In this document: positions 33,861 to 43,026 of the stretch, in pieces
How positions within the stretch are numbered: the stretch's first letter is position 1
Layout of the letters: each line of letters starts with the position of its first letter
Assembly (NCBI GenBank): GCA_965651935.1
Contig: CBFGTC010000004.1
Coordinates: 62,001 to 126,000 of the forward strand
Reading direction: 5' to 3'
Length of the DNA: 64,000 bases
Source of the DNA: JAFEDN01 sp965651935
GTDB lineage: Bacteria; Pseudomonadota; Gammaproteobacteria; Coxiellales; Coxiellaceae
Notes under the pieces: model-generated
The model's input: only the letters and a program-made list of their open reading frames with translations
What the model was told of the DNA's origin: nothing
Database searches by the model: none
Position numbers and translations under genes: made by a program

Positions 33861-33867
33861 TATTATA
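33861..33867. promoter_or_regulatory. overlapping two-way -10 boxes for lipB and rlmI
   Basis: On the - strand TGTTATAAT is an extended -10 element (hexamer over 33862-33867) serving lipB. On the + strand TATTAT (33861-33866) is a -10 box serving rlmI. Both genes then start within about 20 bases. Clear -35 boxes are missing on both sides, as expected for an extended -10 on the lipB side. Confidence 0.5.
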
Positions 33868-33879
33868 ACACGAGATAGT

Positions 33880-35079
33880 ATGAAGCCATTGGTTTTAAAG
33901 AAAAATGAAGACAAGCGTTTATTGCAGGAGCATCTTTGGACCTATAGCAACGAGGTGGACACTCAGCGCACGCCATTACAACAATACTCAGCGGGAGAAA
34001 TGGTTTATTTACAAAATCACCGCGGAAATTGCTTGGGAATTGCATATATCAATCCTCATTCATTAATTTGTGCTCGTCTCTTGTCGAGAGATTCTCAAGC
34101 TCGAATTGATCAGCATTTTTTCGCCGAACGGATTCGAGAAGCGTTGAGAGTGAGGGAGCTGTTTTATCCAGAGCCATTTTATCGTTTGATTTACGGGGAA
34201 TCTGATTATTTACCCGGCTTAATTGTTGACCGCTACGACCGATTGTTGGTGGTGCAGATCACTACCGCGGGAATGGAAGCTTGGCGCGATACTTTAATTA
34301 ATGCTTTGATTGAAGTGATTGCGCCTGACTCTATTTTGTTGCGCAATGATAGCAACATGCGGGAACTGGAAGGTTTGTCTAAATACGTTGCCGAAGTTTG
34401 GGGACAAGTGCCGCATAAATGTTTGATTCAAGAAAATGGGGTGTCATTTTTTATTGATCCTTGGGAAGGTCAAAAAACCGGCTGGTTTTATGATCATCGT
34501 GAAAATCGGCTGCAATTACAGCGTTTTGTTAAAAATAAACGTGTTTTAGATGTGTTTTGCTATGTGGGAGCATGGTCGATGCAAGCTGCCGTTTTCGGCG
34601 CTAAAGAAGTGTGGAGTGTGGATAGCTCACAGCCTGCACTGCGCCAATGTCGAGAAAATGCAGAGTTAAATCAAGTTCAAGATAAAATAAACACATTCCA
34701 GCGTGATGCATTTGATCAACTTAAAGAATGGAGCGCCGAGAAGATCAAATTTGACGTCATCATTTTAGATCCTCCGGCATTTATAAAAAAACGTAAAGAC
34801 TTTACGGCGGGTTTTCTGGCCTACCAACGCTTAAACTCGTTGGCATTGCGCTTGCTTAATCCACACGGGATTTTAATTAGTGCTTCGTGTTCTCATCACT
34901 TACCGGAATTGGAATTGCAGCGGGCGATTTTAATGGCCGGTCATCACGAAAAAGTACCTCTGCAAATTTTAGCAAAAGGACATCAAGGCTTAGACCATCC
35001 GATCCATCCAGCCATACCCGAAACGAATTATTTAAAAGCGGTGTTTGTTTATGTTTCGGGAATTAATCATAAAAACTGA
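33880..35079 (+). CDS. rlmI: 23S rRNA m5C1962 methyltransferase
   Basis: 399 residues. An N-terminal PUA-like domain (about 1-75) is followed by a SAM-dependent methyltransferase domain: VLDVFCYVGAWSMQAA, VDSSQPAL, DVIILDPPAFIKKR and the catalytic Cys region SASCSHHL. This matches RlmI. ATG 33880 gives the conserved N terminus KPLVLKKNEDKRLL; an in-frame extension to 33820 would overlap lipB and the promoter and is rejected. Confidence 0.93.
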   Translation: MKPLVLKKNEDKRLLQEHLWTYSNEVDTQRTPLQQYSAGEMVYLQNHRGNCLGIAYINPHSLICARLLSRDSQARIDQHFFAERIREALRVRELFYPEPFYRLIYGESDYLPGLIVDRYDRLLVVQITTAGMEAWRDTLINALIEVIAPDSILLRNDSNMRELEGLSKYVAEVWGQVPHKCLIQENGVSFFIDPWEGQKTGWFYDHRENRLQLQRFVKNKRVLDVFCYVGAWSMQAAVFGAKEVWSVDSSQPALRQCRENAELNQVQDKINTFQRDAFDQLKEWSAEKIKFDVIILDPPAFIKKRKDFTAGFLAYQRLNSLALRLLNPHGILISASCSHHLPELELQRAILMAGHHEKVPLQILAKGHQGLDHPIHPAIPETNYLKAVFVYVSGINHKN

Positions 35080-35100
35080 TCATAGAAAAATAGTGACTAT

Positions 35101-35130
35101 TTGACTTTATTTCCCAATCTTCCCTATTAT
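35101..35130 (+). promoter_or_regulatory. sigma70-type promoter for the cytochrome b561-pepN-gst operon
   Basis: TTGACT (35101-35106), 18 bases, TATTAT (35125-35130). The first gene starts at 35152 with GGGAGATAAGG as ribosome site. The three genes behind it are tightly packed. Confidence 0.6.
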
Positions 35131-35151
35131 GTTGCCTAGGGAGATAAGGTT

Positions 35152-35715
35152 ATGTTTAAAAATACTGCTGAAACGTTTGGTAGCTTAGCTAAATTCTTAC
35201 ATTGGTTAGTTGCTGTGCTGGTCATTGCGATGCTGGTTTTTGGCTTTTTCTTAGAAAGCTTTTCTAGCTCCGCAAAACCAGCCATGATTGCTTTGCATAA
35301 ATCGATTGGTTTAAGCATATTAATTTTGATTGTGCTGCGCTTGATTTGGCGCTTTATGAACAAACAGCCGGAGTACCCTTTGACAATCCCGCTATGGGAG
35401 CAGATTTGCGCGCATTTTGTGCATTATTTATTTTATATTATTTTAATTTTAATGCCCATGACAGGTTGGCTGATGTCTTCATGGGGCGGACATCCAGTTG
35501 AATTCTGGAGTTTGTGGAATTGGCAATTGCCCTTGTCAATCAACCGCACTTTAGCCGCTTATTTTTTTACACTCCATAAAATCATTGCCTATATTATTAT
35601 CGCTCTATTGGCGGTTCACGTGCTTGCTGCTTTGAAGCACCATTTCATAGGAAAAAATAATTTATTAAGAAGGATGTTACCGGGCTATAAACCGACTCCT
35701 TTATTTCGGGAGTAA
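35152..35715 (+). CDS. cytochrome b561 family protein
   Basis: 187 residues, four hydrophobic helices and conserved histidines for two b haems: KFLHWLVAVL, MIALHKSIGL, FTLHKIIAYIII and AALKHHFIG. This is the bacterial CybB-type b561, an inner-membrane quinol-linked electron carrier; some members (SodB-like CybB) oxidise superoxide. Which role applies here is not visible. A promoter and a good ribosome site precede it, and pepN begins 6 bases after its stop. Confidence 0.9.
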   Translation: MFKNTAETFGSLAKFLHWLVAVLVIAMLVFGFFLESFSSSAKPAMIALHKSIGLSILILIVLRLIWRFMNKQPEYPLTIPLWEQICAHFVHYLFYIILILMPMTGWLMSSWGGHPVEFWSLWNWQLPLSINRTLAAYFFTLHKIIAYIIIALLAVHVLAALKHHFIGKNNLLRRMLPGYKPTPLFRE

Positions 35716-35721
35716 TTAATT

Positions 35722-38364
35722 ATGCACAAAATCCATTACCTTAAAGATTATCGGCCTGCGGATTTTTTAATCCCCGAAGTTTTCTTGCATTTTGATTTGC
35801 AGGAAGAAAACACCGTAGTGAAAAGTGTTTTAAAAGTTAAACGCAATCCTGCGGCTTCCAACCCGCACGCACCATTAGTGTTGAATGGCGAAGAAATGGA
35901 ATTGCACAGTGTGAGTATTAATGGCCATCATCTCAATGCTCAACAATATCAAGTCGACGAACACAGTTTGACTATCCCCCAGGTTTTAGACGAATTTGTC
36001 CTGGAACTGGAAGTGATCATTCAACCGCAAAAAAATACTCAACTGTCCGGCTTATATAAATCCAGAACTAATTTCTGCACTCAATGTGAGTCGCATGGTT
36101 TTCGGCGGATTACTTATTTTTTAGATCGCCCCGACGTCATGTCCAAATTTACGACCACCATTAGCGCCGATAAAAAAAATTATCCTATTTTATTATCTAA
36201 CGGGAATCTTATCGAAAGTAAAGATTTAAGCAGTGGCCGCCATTGGGCTCATTGGCAAGATCCCTCATTGAAACCGTGTTATTTATTTGCTTTAGTTGCC
36301 GGTGATTTTGATATTTTAGAGGATCACTTTCAAACCCAATCTGGTAAACAAGTTGATATTAAACTTTATTTGGAACGTGGGTTTCGTGATCAAGGCGCCT
36401 TCGCTTTAACCGCCCTGAAACATGCCATGAAATGGGATGAGGAAGCCTTTGGGCGTGAGTACGATTTAGATATTTATATGATCGTAGCCGTTAGCGATTT
36501 CAACATGGGGGCTATGGAAAATAAAGGTCTTAATATTTTCAATACCAAATACATTCTGGCGAAACCGGAAACGGCTAGCGATCAAGACTATGCCGGAATT
36601 GAATCGGTCATTGGTCATGAATATTTTCATAATTGGTCAGGGAATAGAGTCACTTGCCGCGATTGGTTTCAAATCACTCTCAAAGAAGGATTGACGGTAT
36701 TGCGGGAACAATTATTTTCCGAAGCCATGACTTCTCCTGCTGTGGCCCGCATAAACCAGGTCAATGTATTACGAAATCGCCAATTTTTAGAAGACGAAGG
36801 GCCCAATGCCCATCCCGTCCGTCCCGAATCTTATATTGAAATCAATAATTTTTATACGCCCACCGTATACAATAAAGGCGCTGAAGTCATTCGCATGGTC
36901 CGGGTTTTGTTGGGACCGGAATTATTTCGTCAAGGCATGGATTTATATTTTTCTCGTCACGATGGGCAGGCCGTAACCACAGAAGATTTTATTCAAGCCA
37001 TGGCAGACGTTTCCGGAAAAGACTTTACTCAATTTTTTCGTTGGTATCAGCAAAGTGGCACTCCACGCTTAGAAGTACAAGGTCAATACAATCCACAGCA
37101 TCAAACTTTTACTTTAACAGTAGAACAAAATTGCCCTCCTACGCCGGGCCAAGCTACCAAAGAACCCTTTTATTTGCCATTGTCCATGGGGTTAGTGGAT
37201 AAACAGGGGCGAGATTTGCCTCTCCAAATACAAGGAGAAAATCAACCACAGGAAGGTTCGCGAGTGCTAGCTATATCGCAAAAACAACAGCAATTTGTGT
37301 TTGTTAATATTGTGGAAAAGCCGGCGCCATCTCTATTACGGCATTTTTCTGCGCCGGTGAAACTGAATTACCCCTATACGCTGGAGGAGCTGGCTTTATT
37401 GATGACACACGATAGCGATATTGTCGCCCGATGGGAAGCTTCTCAACGTTTTGCAGTTCAATTGCTATTAGAACTGGTTAAAAATCTTCAAAACAAATCC
37501 AAACCCAATCTCCCCTCAATATGGTTAGCGAGCTATTCACAAATATTGGCTGATAAAAGCTGCGATAATCATTTATTAGCACAATTGCTCACTTTGCCAA
37601 GCGAAGCATATTTAGCCCAGTTTTTACAACCCATTGATGTTGAAAATATTCATCTCAGCCGCGATTTTGGCCGCAAACAACTCGCCGTAAATTTAGAGCA
37701 ACAATTTATAGCGCTGTACCATCATTTTTTAGATAGCAAGCCATACGAATACAATACCGAGTCCATGGGCAAGCGCAGCATAAAAAACACAGCCTTAAAT
37801 TATCTCATGCTGACGGCAAAGGATATTTATGCTGATTTGGCTTATGAACAATTTAAAGCTTCGGATAATATGACGGATGTGATGGGCGCTCTGACAGCCT
37901 TGAATAATTATACTGGCGAACAAAGAAACAAAGTTCTGCTGGAATTTTATAAAAAATGGCGTGACCAGCCTTTAGTAGTTAATAAGTGGTTTGCTCTGCA
38001 AGCTTCTTCTCAATTGCCGGACACCTTGACTCAGGTGAAGCAACTATTGAAACACCCGGCTTTTTCGATCAACAATCCAAATAATGTTTATAATCTGATT
38101 GGTGTTTTCACTGGAAATAACATTCATTTCCACGCGAAGGACGGGAGTGGCTATGAATTTGTTGCCGATCAAGTGATTGCAATAGATCCTAACAATCCTC
38201 AAGTCGCGGCAAAAATGGTTGAGCCATTGACTCGATGGCAGAACTTTGATGTCAAGCGGCAGGACTTAATGCAAAACCAATTAAAACGCATCAAACAAAA
38301 TACGAAAATTTCGAATGATGTTTATGAATTGGTAGTCAAAAGCCTAACGGAGGAGGCAGTATGA
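35722..38364 (+). CDS. pepN: aminopeptidase N (M1 family)
   Basis: 880 residues, close to E. coli PepN (870). The substrate motif GAMENKGLNIF and the zinc site HEYFHNWSGNRVTCRD with the third ligand in LKEGLTV are intact. N-terminal beta domain about 1-190, catalytic domain to about 440, then the Ig-like and helical C-terminal domains. It removes N-terminal residues from peptides in the cytoplasm, useful for a bacterium feeding on host peptides. It overlaps the GST gene by 4 bases. Confidence 0.96.
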   Translation: MHKIHYLKDYRPADFLIPEVFLHFDLQEENTVVKSVLKVKRNPAASNPHAPLVLNGEEMELHSVSINGHHLNAQQYQVDEHSLTIPQVLDEFVLELEVIIQPQKNTQLSGLYKSRTNFCTQCESHGFRRITYFLDRPDVMSKFTTTISADKKNYPILLSNGNLIESKDLSSGRHWAHWQDPSLKPCYLFALVAGDFDILEDHFQTQSGKQVDIKLYLERGFRDQGAFALTALKHAMKWDEEAFGREYDLDIYMIVAVSDFNMGAMENKGLNIFNTKYILAKPETASDQDYAGIESVIGHEYFHNWSGNRVTCRDWFQITLKEGLTVLREQLFSEAMTSPAVARINQVNVLRNRQFLEDEGPNAHPVRPESYIEINNFYTPTVYNKGAEVIRMVRVLLGPELFRQGMDLYFSRHDGQAVTTEDFIQAMADVSGKDFTQFFRWYQQSGTPRLEVQGQYNPQHQTFTLTVEQNCPPTPGQATKEPFYLPLSMGLVDKQGRDLPLQIQGENQPQEGSRVLAISQKQQQFVFVNIVEKPAPSLLRHFSAPVKLNYPYTLEELALLMTHDSDIVARWEASQRFAVQLLLELVKNLQNKSKPNLPSIWLASYSQILADKSCDNHLLAQLLTLPSEAYLAQFLQPIDVENIHLSRDFGRKQLAVNLEQQFIALYHHFLDSKPYEYNTESMGKRSIKNTALNYLMLTAKDIYADLAYEQFKASDNMTDVMGALTALNNYTGEQRNKVLLEFYKKWRDQPLVVNKWFALQASSQLPDTLTQVKQLLKHPAFSINNPNNVYNLIGVFTGNNIHFHAKDGSGYEFVADQVIAIDPNNPQVAAKMVEPLTRWQNFDVKRQDLMQNQLKRIKQNTKISNDVYELVVKSLTEEAV

Positions 38365-38969
38365 AATTATATTATTCTCGAGGCGCTTGTTCATTGGCGG
38401 TAAGAATTATTGTTAATGAGCTGGGTTTAAAATGTGAATATGAATCAGTGGATATCAAAACTAAAAAAACCGAAACAGGAGAAGATTTTAATCATATTAA
38501 TCCTAAAAGCTATGTTCCCGCGCTTTTAGTCGAAAATGAATTGCTTACGGAAAACATTAATATTCAAGTCTATCTTGCTGAAAAATATCCTCAGGCAGGC
38601 TTGCTTCCTGTGCCGGGAGATTTTAATCGTTATCGAGTTTTAGAATGGTTGTGTTATATCAGCACCGAACTACACAAAAGTTTTGGCGCTTTATTCAATG
38701 AAACTTTCGACGCTCAATTAAAAAAAGAATTTTTTATTCCCATGATCCAAAAAAAGTTTAAATGGGTAAATGGACAAATAGCCGACAACAAATTTATTAT
38801 GGGTGATCGATTTACTCTTCCCGATGCTTATTTAATGGTGATGTTGCTGTGGGCGCGAAAAATGCTTCCGGGTGGATTATCGGACTATTCGCATTTGCTT
38901 AGATATTTTAAAGAGATGCAGGAATATCCATCTGTGGCCAAATCCTTGCAAGAAGAATCTTTAAAATAA
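38361..38969 (+). CDS. glutathione S-transferase, beta-class
   Basis: 202 residues. The N-terminal thioredoxin-like domain has Cys10 in YYSRGACSLA, the marker of beta-class GSTs such as E. coli GstA, and the cis-Pro region SYVPALLVEN with LLTENINIQVYLAEKYP. The C-terminal helical domain carries GDRFTLPDAYLMVML. It probably conjugates or reduces with glutathione. It is translationally coupled to pepN (ATGA). Confidence 0.9.
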   Translation: MKLYYSRGACSLAVRIIVNELGLKCEYESVDIKTKKTETGEDFNHINPKSYVPALLVENELLTENINIQVYLAEKYPQAGLLPVPGDFNRYRVLEWLCYISTELHKSFGALFNETFDAQLKKEFFIPMIQKKFKWVNGQIADNKFIMGDRFTLPDAYLMVMLLWARKMLPGGLSDYSHLLRYFKEMQEYPSVAKSLQEESLK

Positions 38970-38990
38970 ATTTCTCATCGAGTAGAGTCA

Positions 38991-39009
38991 ATTCCCGCTG
39001 AGCGGGAAT
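38991..39009. repeat. palindromic hairpin between convergent genes
   Basis: ATTCCCGCT and AGCGGGAAT are perfect inverted repeats around a single G. No T-run follows, so it is not a classical terminator. The adjacent left flank (about 38976-38992) shares CATCGxGTAGAGTCAATT with 15492-15509 near the metalloprotease gene, hinting at a dispersed repeat. Confidence 0.5.
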
Positions 39010-39015
39010 GGCTAA

Positions 39016-39510
39016 TCAGCGAGAGTTATCATCAGTGCAAATTACCTGGCAGTCTTCAATATGAGTGCCGGTACAAGACACGGTTTTATGAGGTAGGATT
39101 TTTTGATTCTTTAATTTGCAAGTATAAGGCCCGCCGTTGGCTATACCCAACATGTTATCAGGAGAAACTAAATTAATGACTTCTCCTTGTGGGGTGGACA
39201 TATTGCGGCTTTTATACCGGCAAGACATAGTTCCGGTAGCGCCATCTATCAAAACGCTTTTGTAACCATCTTGATTTCCGATCAAAGCAGTCGCTATCCC
39301 TAGAAATTTAGGGGAGTCGTATGCTTTGGATGATTGCGGGCTATAACCAAAATTTCCCAAATATTCATAATAAAAAATACCGTGTTTGGGTTCGGGCGGT
39401 CTAATCATGACTTTGAAAGGATTGGGGCACACAAAGGCGAGGGTAGTGGCTTGAGCGGATAAGATATGAACTACTGAACAGGCAATTCCCAATAAAATTA
39501 TTTTTTTCAT
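39016..39510 (-). CDS. secreted Cys-containing protein, unknown
   Basis: 164 residues. A Sec signal peptide (MKKIILLGIACSVVHILSAQA, cut about after residue 21) is followed by a mature part of about 143 residues with several Cys (FVCPNP, MSCRY, YTCK, VSCTG, EDCQVICTDD) that could form disulfides. No enzyme motif. It starts with an ATG preceded by CAGGG. I do not recognise it; a periplasmic or exported protein is likely. Confidence 0.65.
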   Translation of the reverse strand: MKKIILLGIACSVVHILSAQATTLAFVCPNPFKVMIRPPEPKHGIFYYEYLGNFGYSPQSSKAYDSPKFLGIATALIGNQDGYKSVLIDGATGTMSCRYKSRNMSTPQGEVINLVSPDNMLGIANGGPYTCKLKNQKILPHKTVSCTGTHIEDCQVICTDDNSR

Positions 39511-39810
39511 GTTAAACCCTGAGCTTATTTAAATGACTACAATTGATTTCGACTTTAACATTTTGTTCAAAATTTGTCAAAAAAAATGGATATTTCAATC
39601 TGAAATTGCTAGCGACCTATATCATGAGGATATGATTTTCGGATCACCCTTCACCCGCGGCGCCTAATGGGGCGGTGAGCAATAAAAAACTCATTATTAA
39701 CAGTGTAATTAAAGCCTCAATATCTCATTGATATCACTAAATAAGAATCTCTGGTATTTTTAAAATGGCGAGAATATAATAAAAGCAAATTTTTTTAACA
39801 AGGAATATTT
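39511..39810. other. 300-base control region before sdhC
   Basis: No ORF of note. It must hold the promoters of the secreted protein (-) and of the sdh-suc operon (+). A TTGATA with TGGTAT 18 bases on (about 39727-39756) is only a weak sdh promoter candidate. A GC-rich patch, CACCCGCGGCGCC...GGGGCGGTGAG, at 39652-39680 can fold imperfectly. AACAAGGAATATTT precedes the GTG start of sdhC. Confidence 0.4.
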
Positions 39811-40188
39811 GTGAAAGCAAACCGACCGGTTTATCTAAATTTAGGGCGAATTCGCTTCCCCCTGCCGGCTATTATTTCTATATTGCATAGAACTTCGGGA
39901 GTAATCATATTCTTAAGTCTTCCAATATTATTGTATTTATTAGCTCATTCGCTTGAATCTCAAACCAGCTTTGACTATTTATTAAATAACTTGGCTAACC
40001 CATTTCTCAAAATAGTACTTTGGATTGCGGTATCGGCCATTTTTTTTCACTTTTTTGCCGGAATCCGTCATTTAATTATGGATATGGGGATCGGTGAAAG
40101 TTTACGTGGAGGCCGGATATCGGCCGCCATAGTGGCTATCGCCAGCGCCTTGGTCATCATTTTTACGGGAGCGTGGTTATGGCAGTAA
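39811..40188 (+). CDS. sdhC: succinate dehydrogenase cytochrome b556 subunit
   Basis: Membrane anchor of complex II that binds haem b and quinone. 125 residues with three hydrophobic helices. SILHRTSGVI is the quinone-site Ser/Arg motif, and FFHFFAGIRHLIMD carries the haem-ligand His80. The GTG start has AAGGA 7-9 bases upstream. First gene of sdhCDAB-sucABCD. Confidence 0.94.
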   Translation: MKANRPVYLNLGRIRFPLPAIISILHRTSGVIIFLSLPILLYLLAHSLESQTSFDYLLNNLANPFLKIVLWIAVSAIFFHFFAGIRHLIMDMGIGESLRGGRISAAIVAIASALVIIFTGAWLWQ

Positions 40189-40511
40189 AAACCTCTCATA
40201 AAGGCCTGCGAGATTGGTTAATTCAACGTATCACTGCAGTGCTAATAGGTCTTTACTTCTTGTTTTTAATTTCCTATTTATTGATCAATCAATCCGTTTC
40301 CTTTGACCAATGGCGGCACTTATTTGATAATCCGTTGCTGAAAATAAGCACTTTCGTGGTGCTTTTGGCCATTTTATGGCATACCTGGATTGGTTTATGG
40401 ACAGTATCCACTGATTATGTTAAAAACCGTGGGTTGCGTTTAGCATTACAATCATTAGTATTACTTTTACTCCTCACCTACGTGGTGTGGGGGGTGGAAA
40501 TTCTGGTCTAA
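40179..40511 (+). CDS. sdhD: succinate dehydrogenase membrane anchor subunit
   Basis: Second membrane anchor of complex II, 110 residues, three helices. LRDWLIQRITAVLIGLY near the N terminus and WHTWIGLWTVSTDYVK (haem and quinone region with the Asp-Tyr pair) fit SdhD. ATG 40179 is chosen because ACGGGAG lies 7 bases before it; a GTG at 40173 is too close. It overlaps sdhC by 10 bases. Confidence 0.93.
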   Translation: MAVKTSHKGLRDWLIQRITAVLIGLYFLFLISYLLINQSVSFDQWRHLFDNPLLKISTFVVLLAILWHTWIGLWTVSTDYVKNRGLRLALQSLVLLLLLTYVVWGVEILV

Positions 40512-40514
40512 ATT

Positions 40515-42281
40515 ATGCAAATCAAACAAAAACAATTCGATGCAGTCATTGTCGGAGCGGGCGGGGCTGGTCTGCGAGCCGCTTTGCAATTGGCTCAATC
40601 CAATTATAAAGTAGCAGTGATATCCAAAGTTTACCCTACACGCTCTCATACTGTATCTGCTCAGGGTGGCATTGCGGCTTCTTTGGGCAATGTGGTTGAA
40701 GATCATTGGGAATGGCACATGTACGATACCATTAATGGATCGGACTATTTGGGCGACCAAGATGCGATTGAATACATGTGTCAAAACGCACCGGCGTCGG
40801 TTTATGAATTAGAACATATGGGTTTGCCTTTTTCCCGTTTAGACAATGGTAAAATTTACCAACGGGCTTTCGGTGGACATACTCAAAATTATGGTGGCGA
40901 ACCCACTCGCCGGACTTGTGCAGCGGCGGACCGCACTGGCCATGCCATGGTCCACACCATGTATCAAAAAAATATTGAAGCCAAAACCCATTTTTATAGC
41001 GAATGGTACGCGGTAGACCTGGTTCGTGATACATTCGGCGGCATAGCTGGGGTAGTCGCCATTTGCGTAGAGACAGGCGAAACGGTTTTCTTTAAAGCTC
41101 GCGCTACCGTTTTAGCCACCGGTGGTTCCGGACGCATCTACTCTCAAACTACCAATGCTTTTATTAATACCGGAGACGGTTTGGGGATGGTATTAAGAGC
41201 GGGCTTGCCCTTACAGGACATGGAATTTTGGCAGTTCCACCCCACCGCTATAGCGGGGGTAGGCGCCTTAATTAGTGAAGGCGTGCGCGGAGAGGGTGGC
41301 TATTTATTGAATAGTAAAGGCGAGCGGTTTATGGAGCGGTACTCGCCACATTTAAAAGATTTGGATTGCCGGGATGTTGTCGCTCGTTCCATCATCATGG
41401 AAATACTGGCCGGTAATGGCTGCGGTCCTGAAAAAGACCATGTTTTACTTAAAGTAGACCATTTAGGCTCGGACATTATCACTCAGCGTTTACCTGGTAT
41501 CCGTGAATTAGCGATGACCTTTGTCAACGTGGATCCCATTAAAGAGCCCATTCCAGTGATCCCCGCGTGCCATTATTTAATGGGAGGAATTCCCACCAAC
41601 ATCCACGCCCAAGTACTCACACAAGATGCTTCAGGCCAAGATCAAGTAGTCTCTGGCTTATATGCAGCAGGCGAGTGCGCCTGTGTTTCAGTTCATGGTG
41701 CTAACCGGTTAGGGACCAATTCATTATTGGATTTAGTGGTTTTCGGGCGCGCCGCTGGGATACATTTGGAAAAGGCCTTGAAAGATGGATTAGAACAGCC
41801 TGAACCTGATAGTGCTGATCTGGATAGGATAACGACCCGCTTAGCACGTTGGGAAAATCCCAATAATACGGAAGACCCTTACCAGATTCGCCGTGAAATG
41901 CGCGATATCATGCAGAATAATTTCGGGGTGTTTCGAGATAATCAGCATATGCAGCCCGGCTTACAAAAATTACGCGAGTTAGCAGCAAGGTTGCAATTGG
42001 CTAAACTGAAAGATCACAGCAAAATTTTTAATTTATCACGCTTCGAAATGCTAGAATTAGAAAATCTCATGACTGTGGCGCTGGCCACTGCGGTTTGTAG
42101 CGCAGAACGTCAAGAAAGCCGAGGCGCACATTGCCGCTATGATTTTCCACAGCGCGACGATGTGAATTGGTTAAAACATTCCTTATACTTTTTAGATGGC
42201 CGTTTAGGTTTTAGGCCAGTGAATCAGAGTCCTAAATATGTACCGCCGTTTCGAATTAAAGATCGGGAAGAAAAATTATGA
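40515..42281 (+). CDS. sdhA: succinate dehydrogenase flavoprotein subunit
   Basis: Oxidises succinate to fumarate. 588 residues, same as E. coli. FAD motif VIVGAGGAGLRAAL, covalent FAD at His45 in RSHTVSAQGG, and active-site region FHPTAIAGVGALISEGVRGEGG. It begins 3 bases after sdhD and overlaps sdhB by 4. Confidence 0.97.
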   Translation: MQIKQKQFDAVIVGAGGAGLRAALQLAQSNYKVAVISKVYPTRSHTVSAQGGIAASLGNVVEDHWEWHMYDTINGSDYLGDQDAIEYMCQNAPASVYELEHMGLPFSRLDNGKIYQRAFGGHTQNYGGEPTRRTCAAADRTGHAMVHTMYQKNIEAKTHFYSEWYAVDLVRDTFGGIAGVVAICVETGETVFFKARATVLATGGSGRIYSQTTNAFINTGDGLGMVLRAGLPLQDMEFWQFHPTAIAGVGALISEGVRGEGGYLLNSKGERFMERYSPHLKDLDCRDVVARSIIMEILAGNGCGPEKDHVLLKVDHLGSDIITQRLPGIRELAMTFVNVDPIKEPIPVIPACHYLMGGIPTNIHAQVLTQDASGQDQVVSGLYAAGECACVSVHGANRLGTNSLLDLVVFGRAAGIHLEKALKDGLEQPEPDSADLDRITTRLARWENPNNTEDPYQIRREMRDIMQNNFGVFRDNQHMQPGLQKLRELAARLQLAKLKDHSKIFNLSRFEMLELENLMTVALATAVCSAERQESRGAHCRYDFPQRDDVNWLKHSLYFLDGRLGFRPVNQSPKYVPPFRIKDREEKL

Positions 42282-43012
42282 GCGTGACAAAATCCTCTCG
42301 GATAATGACTTTTTATATCAATCGCTACGATCCAGAAACCTCACAACCCATGCATTTACAAGAATATCAATTAGATATTTCCACCATTAAAGGCGCGATG
42401 TTACTCAATGCCTTGGAAGCCATTCGTGAAAATCAAGACCCCACATTGGCTTTTCGCCGTTCTTGCGCCGAAGGAGTGTGTGGCTCTGACGGCATGAACA
42501 TCAACGGTAAAAACGGCTTGGCTTGCAAAACTAAACTACATAATTTACCGGATAAAGTCGTTATACAACCCCTGACCGGTTTCCCCGTGGTCCGTGATTT
42601 AATTGTCGACATGAGTCAATTTTTCGATCAATACGAACGCGCCAAACCTTATTTACAGAATAAAAATCCGCCTCCAGCAACAGAACGTTTGCAATCTCCC
42701 ACGGAACGCGCCAAATTAGACGGGTTGTATGAATGCATTCTTTGCGCTTGCTGCACCAGTTCCTGTCCCTCGTATTGGTGGAATCCGGATAAATTTTTGG
42801 GGCCGGCTGCTTTGTTGGGCGCTTACCGATTTATTGCCGACAGCAGAGATACTGAAACCCAAGACAGATTAGAAGATTTAAAAGGTCCCTATAAGGCATT
42901 TCGCTGTCGCACAATTATGAATTGTGCAGATGTATGTCCCAAGGGCCTTAATCCTGCTGAAGCCATAGCTAAAATACGCCGGGAAATGTTGCACCATCAT
43001 CCTACAGAGTAG
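42278..43012 (+). CDS. sdhB: succinate dehydrogenase iron-sulfur subunit
   Basis: Carries electrons from FAD to quinone. 244 residues. [2Fe-2S] ligands in CAEGVCGSDG plus a later Cys; [4Fe-4S] in CILCACCTSSCP; [3Fe-4S] in CRTIMNCADVCPKGLNP. ATG 42278 overlaps the sdhA stop (ATGA), indicating coupling. Confidence 0.97.
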   Translation: MSVTKSSRIMTFYINRYDPETSQPMHLQEYQLDISTIKGAMLLNALEAIRENQDPTLAFRRSCAEGVCGSDGMNINGKNGLACKTKLHNLPDKVVIQPLTGFPVVRDLIVDMSQFFDQYERAKPYLQNKNPPPATERLQSPTERAKLDGLYECILCACCTSSCPSYWWNPDKFLGPAALLGAYRFIADSRDTETQDRLEDLKGPYKAFRCRTIMNCADVCPKGLNPAEAIAKIRREMLHHHPTE

Positions 43013-43026
43013 AAAGGTAAATTATC

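Noticed and set aside
33820..33879. N-terminal extension of rlmI
   Set aside because: It would overlap lipB and its promoter, and RlmI proteins begin at the chosen ATG.
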